A stretch of DNA of 64,000 nt from assembly GCA_021789215.1 (NCBI GenBank), contig JAJYJS010000008.1:18276-82275 (forward strand), given 5' to 3'. This DNA comes from Nitrospirota bacterium (lineage in GTDB: Bacteria; Nitrospirota; Thermodesulfovibrionia; Thermodesulfovibrionales; JdFR-88). The number at the start of each line of letters is the position of its first letter. The stretch's first letter is position 1. This document shows positions 56,701 to 64,000 of this stretch, piece after piece. Under the pieces are notes generated by a model. It worked only from the letters and a program-made list of their open reading frames with translations. It was not told the DNA's origin and searched no databases. Position numbers and translations under genes: made by a program.

Positions 56701-57342
56701 TTCAATCCTGCTGAACGAGACCCCGGCATGGCAGGCCTTTCTGCTTATGAGGGTGCAGCCGCCAAGTCCTCCCACCTTGTGCAAGCCGGGTGTCTGAAGC
56801 ACCCGGATGAAATCGCGGGCCAGTTTTTGTTTTTCCTCCCCCGATAATCTTTTCTCTTGACCTGCATGGAAGAGGCCGTACTGCCCCTCAAGCCATACCT
56901 GCGGGAGCGGTATCGATCTTTGCTGCGGCTTCGTCCAGAAGACCTCCGAGACTATGTCTTTGCCGAGCCTGGCCAGGTGGACAAGGGTGGCCGGATGGTG
57001 AAGGAGATAAGAGTCCGCTAAAAACAGGAAGTCGGAATTCTTTTCGAGCGCCAGCCGGATAAGGCTGTCCTTGCATTCAGCGGCCCTCCATATCAGGTCT
57101 TCGCGCCAGGGAAGGGCGTTTTTCACGGGCCTTCCGGCCTCCCCGGGCCGGATTATCTCCGTGCCGGGATGTGCGGATGCAAACTGTCTGAGGGGGATGC
57201 TTTCTTCAACGTGGCCGTCCACAAAAACATATTCAATCAGAAGCCCGTCTCTGGCGAGACCTGCGATGGATTGCAGGAATTTCTCCAGGACAGCGGGTTT
57301 CTGCATGACGTAACTTCCGATGAGAACCTTTTTTTCAGCCAT
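53746..57342 (-). CDS. Giant multi-domain glycosyltransferase (GT-like N-term, GT2, TPR, GT2, TPR)
   Basis: GT2 signatures (GLVSIIIAASGTPGNARRCIQSI...; TNTVSLCMIVKDEERHLARCLMSARPAVDEMIVVDTGSTDRTKE...) with two TPR blocks; 1198 aa. Confidence 0.88.
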   Translation of the reverse strand: MAEKKVLIGSYVMQKPAVLEKFLQSIAGLARDGLLIEYVFVDGHVEESIPLRQFASAHPGTEIIRPGEAGRPVKNALPWREDLIWRAAECKDSLIRLALEKNSDFLFLADSYLLHHPATLVHLARLGKDIVSEVFWTKPQQRSIPLPQVWLEGQYGLFHAGQEKRLSGEEKQKLARDFIRVLQTPGLHKVGGLGGCTLISRKACHAGVSFSRIESVDMADEDLHFSIRAASLGFDLYADTNYPPLNIHAESALCETRPRPVSIEPEQKTVHVCAAKPVKKGLVSIIIAASGTPGNARRCIQSIKRHTPHAHEIILTANAQANEELRECLGEAAQSNTGFSLIENASGAVNAFNLGMQAAGGEYIVLLDSAVQITDNWLSGMLACLSRSSDSGIVGPVSNGAAGRQKAGADGAGISANPDEFAKAFTERNGHRRAQADTIEGFCMLFRRSLLEKIGPLDEKTFKAMPFADADYSLRASLEGFRNFIAADVFLYMDTDLAREDITEKNTATASGRSAFAGKWNTLDPASPASGMFSAARLRTEGERLSHLGDIEKAVTALVEAAKIQPMDKRAYYQLADVLMGGKEFANALKVLDSMPQDISFNGDPVKTELAAYCKEGLGLYEEAASLADKALEIDGSSARAWNLKGVIAFKKGVPSEAGTFFKKAIELDNGFAEAYGNLGAVKWFAEDKRAALELFEKAFVLNPVSADAQANYLNAIIALSELEKGVTAVKEASGLYPLAKRLRYMLAGLLQALGRNEEAMSTVEDAIASFGLDGDALSTALSLRELIGPMRIDGKSGKTNTVSLCMIVKDEERHLARCLMSARPAVDEMIVVDTGSTDRTKEVARYLGAQVYEFAWTDSFSDARNFSLSKAQGKWIFVLDGDEVISSLDYGALRKAVNERPAAYSFMTRNYVQYSNITGWTANDWKYAEEGGSGWIPSKKVRLFPNDKRIRFENPVHEFIEQSLARIRMTIKPIDVPIHHYGKLDMEKTVAKGENYFKLGIKKIEEKGEKDYKALLELAVQSDELRKYEEGTGLWKRVTEMRPDAPLGFHCLGNAYYQLGRYDESALSLERAMKLSPSRDTIQLYASCKIFKKEADAAIPLLEQLLKKETHYPMAQGVLMVACLCTGRKEKGLEHLDKLRTLWTNLDEFLEIFGRKLLDAGNTEYATRLLEAVVEAGIMGKGIPLLLADCYIALARR

Positions 57343-57464
57343 TGCTTTACATCCCCTTTTTCATGTATTCAGCCTCAGACGTCCTCTTTTTAAACGGCCC
57401 CCTGCCTGAATATCAATTTTTTTTGCAATCGAAGTCAAAAAACTGACGGCCCTTTCCGTACCAT

Positions 57465-58223
57465 TTACCCCCGTGTCTTCTGCCAGTATGCACCGATGCC
57501 GTCGATGTTGTAAATCGGGTCGAATATGTCCCGTTGTTCCCTGAAATCGAGAATTGCCTTCTTGCACCCCTGCACAGCCCCGAAGTCGTCGACTATCACG
57601 AAACCGCCCTCGTTGAGCTTGTCATACAAACATTCAAGGGCCTGTATCGTTGATTCATACATGTCCCCGTCCAGGCGCAATATCGCCAGGCTTTTTATCG
57701 GCGCGCCGGGCAGGGTGTCCTTGAAAAACCCTTTCAGGAAGCGAACCTGGTCGTCGAGGAGGTCATATTTCCGGAAGTTCTCCTGGACATCTTCCATTGA
57801 AACGGCCAGCTCCGCAAAGGTATGGTGCCTGTCACCGGCGTCATCCGGGTATTTTTCCGGGTCCGGTTCGGGCAGGCCCTCGAATGAGTCCGCCACCCAG
57901 ACATTGCGGTCTCGGACGCCATAGGACTTCAAAACGCCCCGCATCATTATGCAGCCGCCGCCCCGCCAGACCCCCGTTTCGATGAAATCACCGGGGACAT
58001 TGTTCTGGATGACAAGCTCGCATAACTGCCGCAGGTTCGACATCCTCATCATGCCTATCATGGAATGCGCCCTCGAAGGCCAGTCCAGGCCGTTCAGCCT
58101 TTTGTTGATGTCGAATTGCTTTGATGACCACGGGTCCATTGACGGGTCTTCATAGATTATGTTCAGGATGCACTTTTGAAGGAGGTCAAGATAAAGCGCC
58201 CTGTTTTCTTTCAGCTGGTCCAT
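57465..58223 (-). CDS. TylF/macrocin O-methyltransferase-like protein
   Basis: GDFIETGVWRGGGCIMMRGVLKSYGV...VWVADSFEGLPEPDPEKYPDDAGD; LRLDGDMYESTIQALECLYDKLNEGGFVIVDDFG. Confidence 0.88.
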   Translation of the reverse strand: MDQLKENRALYLDLLQKCILNIIYEDPSMDPWSSKQFDINKRLNGLDWPSRAHSMIGMMRMSNLRQLCELVIQNNVPGDFIETGVWRGGGCIMMRGVLKSYGVRDRNVWVADSFEGLPEPDPEKYPDDAGDRHHTFAELAVSMEDVQENFRKYDLLDDQVRFLKGFFKDTLPGAPIKSLAILRLDGDMYESTIQALECLYDKLNEGGFVIVDDFGAVQGCKKAILDFREQRDIFDPIYNIDGIGAYWQKTRG

Positions 58224-59730
58224 ACGGCTTTCCTCCCGAATTCATTTTTTTTACCAAATCGTGTTCCTGCCGGTTCAGCGCGCGCTTGCGCAATACAACG
58301 TGCATCTCGTCAACCGCTCTGGGCTGCCGGAGCAGCATCTCGTCCGCCATTGTGCCCTTCAGGCTTTTCCCGTAATCGCTGAGATTGAAATTGAGGGAAG
58401 CCAGGTCGAACCGGGCTTCTGTCCAGCCCAGATACCAGAACCAGTCTGTGTAATACAGCCAGCTCCGCTCATTGAATGCCCGCACGTGGGTGGGGTCCTG
58501 CCATGCGCCATAGCTCAGGTCGTATGGCACCTTGATTTTCAGTTCGCCCCCCTCCTTGAGCAGTTTAAGGCATGATGTCATCAGGACCTGGAGATTGCGT
58601 ATATGCTCAAGAAGGTCGTTTGCGATAATCTCGTCAAAACCGCCCTCCAGCAGGGCCAGTTCGCCAAACCGGCCGGAAGGGAGCTTTTTGCCTAGTGGAA
58701 CGGGCTCGTTGAGGTCGAGGACTACATCGGGGCCCCAGTAGTCATTCCAGTCCACGTTCAGGAATTCGGGACGGAAATCCTTGCCGCTGCCCATGTTCAG
58801 GCGTCCAGGCATGTTTTTGGCGGAAGGTTTCTTCCCGGGTGCCGGCCGGCTTTCCCCGTTTCCACCCCAGAAAGGGCCTGCCCATGCAAGCCCCGCATTC
58901 AGATAAGCGGCCTCGTCCCGTCCGGAAAATTTTTCAAACGCCGTGCCTTCAAGCGCCTTTCTTTTTTCGCTGTCATTGACCAGCGCCTTGCATTCCCGGA
59001 CGAGCCCGCCGTAGCGGGCTGCGGCGAATGCGCCTTCAAGGTCCGGGTCTGTCTCCGTATTCTCATGGCACTCGGCAACCACCGCCTTCCGGTTGGCAAG
59101 AAGGTACGAGACCCTTACCAGCTCGAATATGCTCGATTCGTAATAATGGAGGTTCAGGACCACCTTTGCCCTGGCAATGTATGTGTCGCGCACGGCCCCG
59201 TAAACTCCAAACAGCGCCTCAACCTTAAGGCCTTCTTTTACGAGCGCATCGAGGACCGCCTTGCGCCGTTCGTTTACCGACCCGTAAAAAAGGACGTCTA
59301 TGTCCTCCTCGGAGGCAGTGGCAATTCGCGTCATTTCCGGGACATACCCGACAGGCACATGGAAAACCCCGTCCCCGTATCCCATTTCGGTGAGCATTTT
59401 GATGTTTCGCAGACTATAGTCCCAGACGGGATGCCGCCCCAGAAGTGATTTGATGCCTGACCACTGTGAAGACGGGTCAATCTGTTCCAGGTTGTATATG
59501 ATAGATTTTTGCGGGAGCTTTGCGGCCTGGGCAGGCGTGAGCAGATGTGCGCCGAAGACGATATTCAACCCGTCATCAATGAATTCGTTTGCCCTTATCG
59601 TTGCCTTGTGGCCCAGCATCTTCAGCCCGTAAAAGGCGGTCTCCGCTATCTCTGAAAAAGCGGCGCTGTGCGGATAGTTTTTCGGCTGCACAATCACCAC
59701 CGCAATCTTCCTGTCGATTAAATAGTCCAT
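58186..59730 (-). CDS. CgeB-like glycosyltransferase fused to SAM methyltransferase
   Basis: N-terminal GT-like (FYGSVNERRKAVLDAL...VVLNLHYYESSIFELVRVSYLLANRKAVVAE); C-terminal RLNMGSGKDFRPEFLNVDWNDYWGPDVVLDLN...FDEIIANDLLEHI. Confidence 0.75.
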   Translation of the reverse strand: MDYLIDRKIAVVIVQPKNYPHSAAFSEIAETAFYGLKMLGHKATIRANEFIDDGLNIVFGAHLLTPAQAAKLPQKSIIYNLEQIDPSSQWSGIKSLLGRHPVWDYSLRNIKMLTEMGYGDGVFHVPVGYVPEMTRIATASEEDIDVLFYGSVNERRKAVLDALVKEGLKVEALFGVYGAVRDTYIARAKVVLNLHYYESSIFELVRVSYLLANRKAVVAECHENTETDPDLEGAFAAARYGGLVRECKALVNDSEKRKALEGTAFEKFSGRDEAAYLNAGLAWAGPFWGGNGESRPAPGKKPSAKNMPGRLNMGSGKDFRPEFLNVDWNDYWGPDVVLDLNEPVPLGKKLPSGRFGELALLEGGFDEIIANDLLEHIRNLQVLMTSCLKLLKEGGELKIKVPYDLSYGAWQDPTHVRAFNERSWLYYTDWFWYLGWTEARFDLASLNFNLSDYGKSLKGTMADEMLLRQPRAVDEMHVVLRKRALNRQEHDLVKKMNSGGKPYGPAERKQGALS

Positions 59731-59879
59731 GCGATAATGTCCTCCTCAACGGCTTTCATCTATTCAATTTCCGTGCCTGGCAGGAAAGTCGCTGTTTTTA
59801 AAGCATTTTCATTTCTCCGAGTCAAAATTATGACATTCCGGTTTGAATTTGCCCGGCCCTTTTGAATTAAAATAAAACC

Positions 59880-61298
59880 GTGCATAGAAAAACGGGAAGA
59901 CCGCTAAGGAAATGGCTGGTTGCGCTGCTCATATTCGCTGGCGTTCTGGCCACTTTGCCTGCTTTTTTGAACCTGAACAGGTACAGGGGGCGGATAGAGG
60001 AAGCGGCATCGAAGGCCCTGAATATGACAGTGCGCATCCGCGGCGGGATAGGTTTTTCCGTGCTGCCTTTTTTGAAAATCAATATGAATGACGTCCACAT
60101 CGCCAACCGGGGAAGAGAGCTTTTTTCCGCGGCGGGCATTTCAATAGCCCCGGACCTGAGGGCCCTTGTTTTAAATAAAAACTTTCAGGTCAGGGGCATC
60201 GCTTTGAACAAGCCGGTCATCTTCATAGAGAAGGACAGGGACGGCATCTATAATTTTGAAACAGGCAGCGAGGCCGGCAGCGGGCAAAGTCTTCCGCTTT
60301 CGTCCTTTTCTGTAAAAAACGGAGAAGCGGTCTATCTGGACGCGATGACCGGCGAGAGGGACTTTGTGAAGGGACTCGATGCCCGGATTAAAATCCAGCC
60401 CGGCGGGACAGGGCAGAAGGGGTTTTTTTTTACTGGCTCCCTCCGCGCCAGCGGTTCCGTGCGCTTGAAAAGCTTGCAGATAGATAATGTCTATGCTTAT
60501 GACCTGAACTCCGGCATCAGGTGTGAAAAAGGCGTGATCGATTTCAGTCAGATCAGGGCTGGCTTTTACGGCGGAAAGGCCGAGGGCAGTCTGAGGATCG
60601 AGACCGCCGGAGACGATACGCGATTCAAGCTCGAACAGAAGCTTTCCGGAGTCGATCTGGAACAGCTCCTGCCGGAGCATGAAAGGCGTCTCCGCGGCAA
60701 ACTGGATGCCGGTGTCGATTTGGCGGCTGAGGAGAGGGACGGACAGGGGCTGAGCAGGAACCTGCGGGGTGAAATTTCGGCCAAGGGGAAAGATATCACC
60801 ATAAAAACGGTTGACATCGACAAGGTCATAGAAAAATATGAAAGGAGCCAGAATTTCAATCTCCTGGATATCGGCTCCGTTTTTGTGGCCGGGCCTTTCG
60901 GCCCGCTGCTCACAAAGGGTTATGCTTATGCGGATCTTTACAGACAGGTGGGCCGTGGGGAGAGCCGCATACGGGAATTTGTCTCCGCCTGGAGGATTGA
61001 AAAGGGGATTGCCGAGGCCAGGGATGTGGCGTTTTCAACCCGGAAGAACCGGGTGGCGTTCCGGGGCGGCCTCGATCTGGTCAACGAACGCTATCAGGAT
61101 TTTACCGTTGCCGTACTCGATAAAAAAGGGTGCGCCAGGATAAAGCAGGAGATAACGGGGCCTTTCAATAATCCCAAACCCGCGGGCATAGGCGCAAAAG
61201 CGGTAATAGCACCGCTGGAATCGATCTTCAGCAAGGTGAAAAATCTGGTTGCACCCTCTTGCAAGCCCTTTTATACGGGCTCTGTCCGCCAGCCGTAA
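59880..61298 (+). CDS. AsmA family protein
   Basis: N-terminal TM; LNMTVRIRGGIGFSVLPFLKINMNDVHIANRGRELFSAAGISIAPDLRALVLNKNFQVRGIALNKPVIFIEKDRDGIYNF. Confidence 0.85.
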   Translation: MHRKTGRPLRKWLVALLIFAGVLATLPAFLNLNRYRGRIEEAASKALNMTVRIRGGIGFSVLPFLKINMNDVHIANRGRELFSAAGISIAPDLRALVLNKNFQVRGIALNKPVIFIEKDRDGIYNFETGSEAGSGQSLPLSSFSVKNGEAVYLDAMTGERDFVKGLDARIKIQPGGTGQKGFFFTGSLRASGSVRLKSLQIDNVYAYDLNSGIRCEKGVIDFSQIRAGFYGGKAEGSLRIETAGDDTRFKLEQKLSGVDLEQLLPEHERRLRGKLDAGVDLAAEERDGQGLSRNLRGEISAKGKDITIKTVDIDKVIEKYERSQNFNLLDIGSVFVAGPFGPLLTKGYAYADLYRQVGRGESRIREFVSAWRIEKGIAEARDVAFSTRKNRVAFRGGLDLVNERYQDFTVAVLDKKGCARIKQEITGPFNNPKPAGIGAKAVIAPLESIFSKVKNLVAPSCKPFYTGSVRQP

Positions 61299-61553
61299 GG
61301 CGAAGTTTTTATTTAAAAACGCTCTATTGGCAAAAAAAAGCGTCCCTGGGGGGGGCGCTTAGCCGGAGGGGAAAAGGACAAAGCCAAAAATTTTTTTGCT
61401 ATGTTTTCACAAGTATATAAGCCACTATATAAAAGAAAATGAACAAATCAGCCAAATCGAGCAAATACAAGATAAAACTCCCATTAAGCTATTCTAATAA
61501 TCCGCAACGAGTTAATTCAGTGACCAGGGTCACAAGAAAAGGAGGTCTTTTTT

Positions 61554-62144
61554 ATGAAAGGTTTTATAACCGGAGCGGTCCTGACATTTGGCAGCGTGCT
61601 GGTTTTATTTGCGGGTACCGGATTTGGAGACGGCGCCTCAGCCAGGCAGGAGCAGGCGGCAAAGACGGCAATGGGCTTCATGCAGGAGCTTGGCGCGGCG
61701 TTCAGGAAGGAAATGGCCGCTGGCGGCCCGGCCGGGGCTGTAAACGTGTGCAGCGAGGTTGCCCCGCAGATTGCGGGGCGGATATCCCGCGAGACCGGCT
61801 GGAAGGTAACACGGGTTGGCACAAGAGTGCGCAACCCCCTCCTGGGTATGCCCGATGCGTGGGAGCAGAAAGTCCTGCGAGAGTTCGAAAAGAGGGCCGC
61901 ACGGGGCGAAAACATAGACAAGATGAGCTATTCACAGGTGGTTTCCGAGCCGGATGGCAAGTTCTTCCGTTATATGAAGGCCATCGGCATGAAGCCGCCC
62001 TGCCTTGCATGCCACGGCCCTGAAGAGCAGATAGCCCCTTCCGTCCGGGCCATCCTGAAGGAGCGCTATCCGCACGACAAGGCGACAGGATACAAGGCAG
62101 GCGACCTGCGCGGCGCGATAAGCATCAAGGAACCCCTGCAATAA
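61554..62144 (+). CDS. DUF3365 (Tll0287-like) protein with heme-binding CxxCH
   Basis: Signal peptide; [46 protein letters not shown]. Confidence 0.8.
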   Translation: MKGFITGAVLTFGSVLVLFAGTGFGDGASARQEQAAKTAMGFMQELGAAFRKEMAAGGPAGAVNVCSEVAPQIAGRISRETGWKVTRVGTRVRNPLLGMPDAWEQKVLREFEKRAARGENIDKMSYSQVVSEPDGKFFRYMKAIGMKPPCLACHGPEEQIAPSVRAILKERYPHDKATGYKAGDLRGAISIKEPLQ

Positions 62145-62203
62145 AAGGGCTTACTGGCGGCGTGAGATCAGGCCTCCGGCTCGACCGGGGGCCGTGATTT
62201 CTG

Positions 62204-62413
62204 TCATTTAAGGAAAAGCAATGAAATGGCAACAATCGCGCCGATTGCCAGCGCTGGATACGGGCTCATCCTGAACAGGACCAAGACGATGCTGACGAGT
62301 GCGGTTACGGCCAGGGCAATGGCGATTAAGAGTTTTTTGGCTAATTCCCGTCTCAGGCGTTCTTCTTCGGGGGCCAGTTCCCTTTCCCCGTTCAAAGCCC
62401 GTATTCCTTCCAC
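62204..62413 (-). CDS. Small membrane protein (69 aa), overlaps ubiD 3' end
   Basis: Charged N-terminus then two hydrophobic segments (LLIAIALAVTALVSIVLVLF; PALAIGAIVAISLLFL). Confidence 0.55.
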   Translation of the reverse strand: MEGIRALNGERELAPEEERLRRELAKKLLIAIALAVTALVSIVLVLFRMSPYPALAIGAIVAISLLFLK

Positions 62414-63834
62414 CTGGAATCGACCAGTTTCCTGGTCTCATCTGACATCTCGATATCCGGCGGCCACTCTCTCGCAAAGCCTTCGGAGGGTATTTTTTTG
62501 GTGGCGTCTATGCCCATCTTGCCGCCGTATGCGGGGATGGCCGAGGCGTGCTCCAGCACATCCAGCGGCCCTTCCAGGATGACCACGTCCCGCTTGGGGT
62601 CCACATTGTTGCCGATGCGCCAGAGGACTTCCGAGAGGTCCTGCACATTCACCCATTTGTCTACTATCACTATCATCTTTACGAAGCTCATCTGCCCCAT
62701 GCCCCAGAGGGCGTACATTATCTTCCTTGCGTGGCCCGGATAGCGCTTGTCTATCGAGACCATGGCAAGGTTGTGGAACACACCCTCAAGGGGCAGGTTT
62801 ATGTCCACTATCTCGGGGAGCTGCTTCTTCATGAGAGGCAGGAAGATGCGCTCCGTGGCCTTTGCGATATAGCAGTCCTCCATCGGGGGCTTGCCGACGA
62901 TCGTTGCCGGATAGATGGCGTCTTTGCGCATGGTGATGCAGGTTATATGGAAGACAGGGAACATGTCCTGAAGGCTGTAATAGCCCGTGTGGTCCCCAAA
63001 GGGGCCTTCAAGCCTCCGCTCCTGCGGGTCCACATAGCCCTCCAGCACTATCTCCGCGTTCGCCGGGACCTCTATATCGGCAGTCTCGCATTTTACAAGC
63101 TCGACCGGCGCCCCGCGCAGGAAACCCGAAAAAAGCATCTCGTCTATGCCCTCTGGCAGCGGAGCGGTTGCCGAATACATCGTGGCCGGGTCTGAGCCTA
63201 TCACCACCGCCACGTCGAGCCTTTTGCCCAGCGCCTCCGCCTTCCTGTAGTGGCGGGCCCCGTCCTTGTGCATGTGCCAGTGCATGCCCGTCGTGCGCCC
63301 GTCATAGACCTGCATCCGGTACATGCCGCAGTTGCGGGAGCCGGTTTCGGGGTCCTTCGTGAAGACAAGGGGCAGGGTGATGAATTTGCCTCCGTCCAGC
63401 GGCCATGTCTTCAGAATGGGCAGTATGTCCAGAGAGGGATTTTCCCTTATTATGACTTCCTTGCACGGGCCGCTCTTTACGTATTTTGGTATGAAATCGG
63501 AGAGTTTTTTTAGCTTGGGGAGGGCCTTCAGCTTTTCAATAAGGTTTGTGGGTATCTCCGGCTCCAGGAACTCAAGCATCTTGCCGCCTATCTCGTCCAG
63601 GCTTTCCACTTCGAGGGCGAGCTTCATCCGCTCGTAGGAGCCAAAGAGGTTGACCACGCACGGGACTTTCGAGCCCTTTGGGTTTTCGAAAAGCAGGGCG
63701 GGGCCCTCCGCCTTCACGACGCGGTTGTTTATCCCGGCTATCTCCAGCACGGGGTCTGCCTGGGCTGAAACACGCTTCAGCAGGCCGCGCCTCTCCAGCG
63801 CGGAGATGAATTCCCTCAAGTCCCTGTAGGCCAT
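62392..63834 (-). CDS. ubiD: UbiD family decarboxylase
   Basis: YRDLREFISALERRGLLKRV...; GMYRMQVYDGRTTGMHWHMHKDGARHYRKAE; EGPFGDHTGYYSLQDMFPVFHITCITMRKDAIYPATIVG. Confidence 0.95.
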   Translation of the reverse strand: MAYRDLREFISALERRGLLKRVSAQADPVLEIAGINNRVVKAEGPALLFENPKGSKVPCVVNLFGSYERMKLALEVESLDEIGGKMLEFLEPEIPTNLIEKLKALPKLKKLSDFIPKYVKSGPCKEVIIRENPSLDILPILKTWPLDGGKFITLPLVFTKDPETGSRNCGMYRMQVYDGRTTGMHWHMHKDGARHYRKAEALGKRLDVAVVIGSDPATMYSATAPLPEGIDEMLFSGFLRGAPVELVKCETADIEVPANAEIVLEGYVDPQERRLEGPFGDHTGYYSLQDMFPVFHITCITMRKDAIYPATIVGKPPMEDCYIAKATERIFLPLMKKQLPEIVDINLPLEGVFHNLAMVSIDKRYPGHARKIMYALWGMGQMSFVKMIVIVDKWVNVQDLSEVLWRIGNNVDPKRDVVILEGPLDVLEHASAIPAYGGKMGIDATKKIPSEGFAREWPPDIEMSDETRKLVDSRWKEYGL

Positions 63835-63878
63835 CTCCGATTATAAAGTGCGGCGCGGATTAATGTAAAGGTGCCGAC

Positions 63879-63939
63879 TTGCCTCATCAGAAATCTAAAC
63901 GAAACCGATTCGTTGCCTCATTTAAGAATCTAAACGAAA
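63879..63939 (+). repeat. Two imperfect ~26-bp direct repeats
   Basis: TTGCCTCATCAGAAATCTAAACGAAA (63879-63904) and TTGCCTCATTTAAGAATCTAAACGAAA (63913-63939). Confidence 0.8.
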
Positions 63940-64000
63940 ATAGCCTCTTGGATTTCGATTCAGGAGGCGGGAATGGGGCTGACGATGGACGAGAAGAGGT
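63879..64000 (+). mobile_element. Possible left end of an insertion sequence with start of transposase ORF (MGLTMDEKR...), truncated by window
   Basis: Terminal-type direct repeats, then SD AGGAGG and ATG at 63973 encoding MGLTMDEKR, similar to starts of integrase-type transposases. Confidence 0.45.

Noticed and set aside
61332-61360. Hairpin AAGCGTCCC-TGGGG-GGGGCGCTT with adjacent A tract (minus-strand terminator?)
   Set aside because: Would terminate minus-strand transcription where no minus-strand gene lies just upstream; kept only as a note.
61439-62023. 194-aa plus-strand ORF overlapping the DUF3365 gene
   Set aside because: The DUF3365 frame has a signal peptide, SD (aaaggaggtc) and CxxCH; the alternative frame is Arg/Gly-rich noise.
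1-64000. CRISPR arrays, tRNA and rRNA genes
   Set aside because: No regularly spaced repeats, tRNA-like cloverleafs with CCA context, or rRNA-like conserved segments were noticed by eye; no tool was run.

Overview
The window is dominated by one co-directional (+ strand) flagellar, motor and chemotaxis supercluster of about 53.7 kb. The organism is a Gram-negative bacterium, since P- and L-ring genes are present. Nitrospirota or a former deltaproteobacterium is my guess only.

Gene order: TPR protein (truncated) - flrB/flrC-like - flgBC-fliEFGHIJ - MotE-like - fliK-flgDE - fliLMNOPQR-flhBAFG-fliA - HEAT-repeat protein - cheR-cheY-cheY-cheA - CheW::CheZ fusion - cheB - response regulator, HDOD, small proteins - flgFGAHI-flgJ(M23) - flgMNKL-csrA-fliW - fliC-flaG-fliDS - small FlgM-like ORF - receiver, HD-GYP, PAS-kinase - motAB - PilZ::REC - second FliK-like plus FlhX. 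Convergent to it is a minus-strand block of glycosyltransferases and methyltransferases, a possible flagellin-glycan locus. This is followed by AsmA, a DUF3365-like heme protein, a small membrane protein, UbiD, and what looks like the left end of an insertion sequence cut by the window edge.

Most interesting points: (1) a single-polypeptide CheW-CheZ fusion that keeps both the CheZ catalytic motif and the C-terminal CheY-binding tail; (2) four sigma-54-like promoters with identical spacing, three of which predict near-leaderless mRNAs; (3) a fliC leader with a sigma-28-like promoter, two hairpins and many GGA motifs just downstream of csrA-fliW; (4) a duplicated FliK/FlhB-C-terminal pair; (5) an unlisted small ORF coupled to a response regulator and overlapping a near-consensus sigma-70 promoter; (6) giant multi-domain glycosyltransferases converging on the flagellar operon with a 5-bp gap. 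All calls come from reading the sequence and supplied translations; no database search was run.
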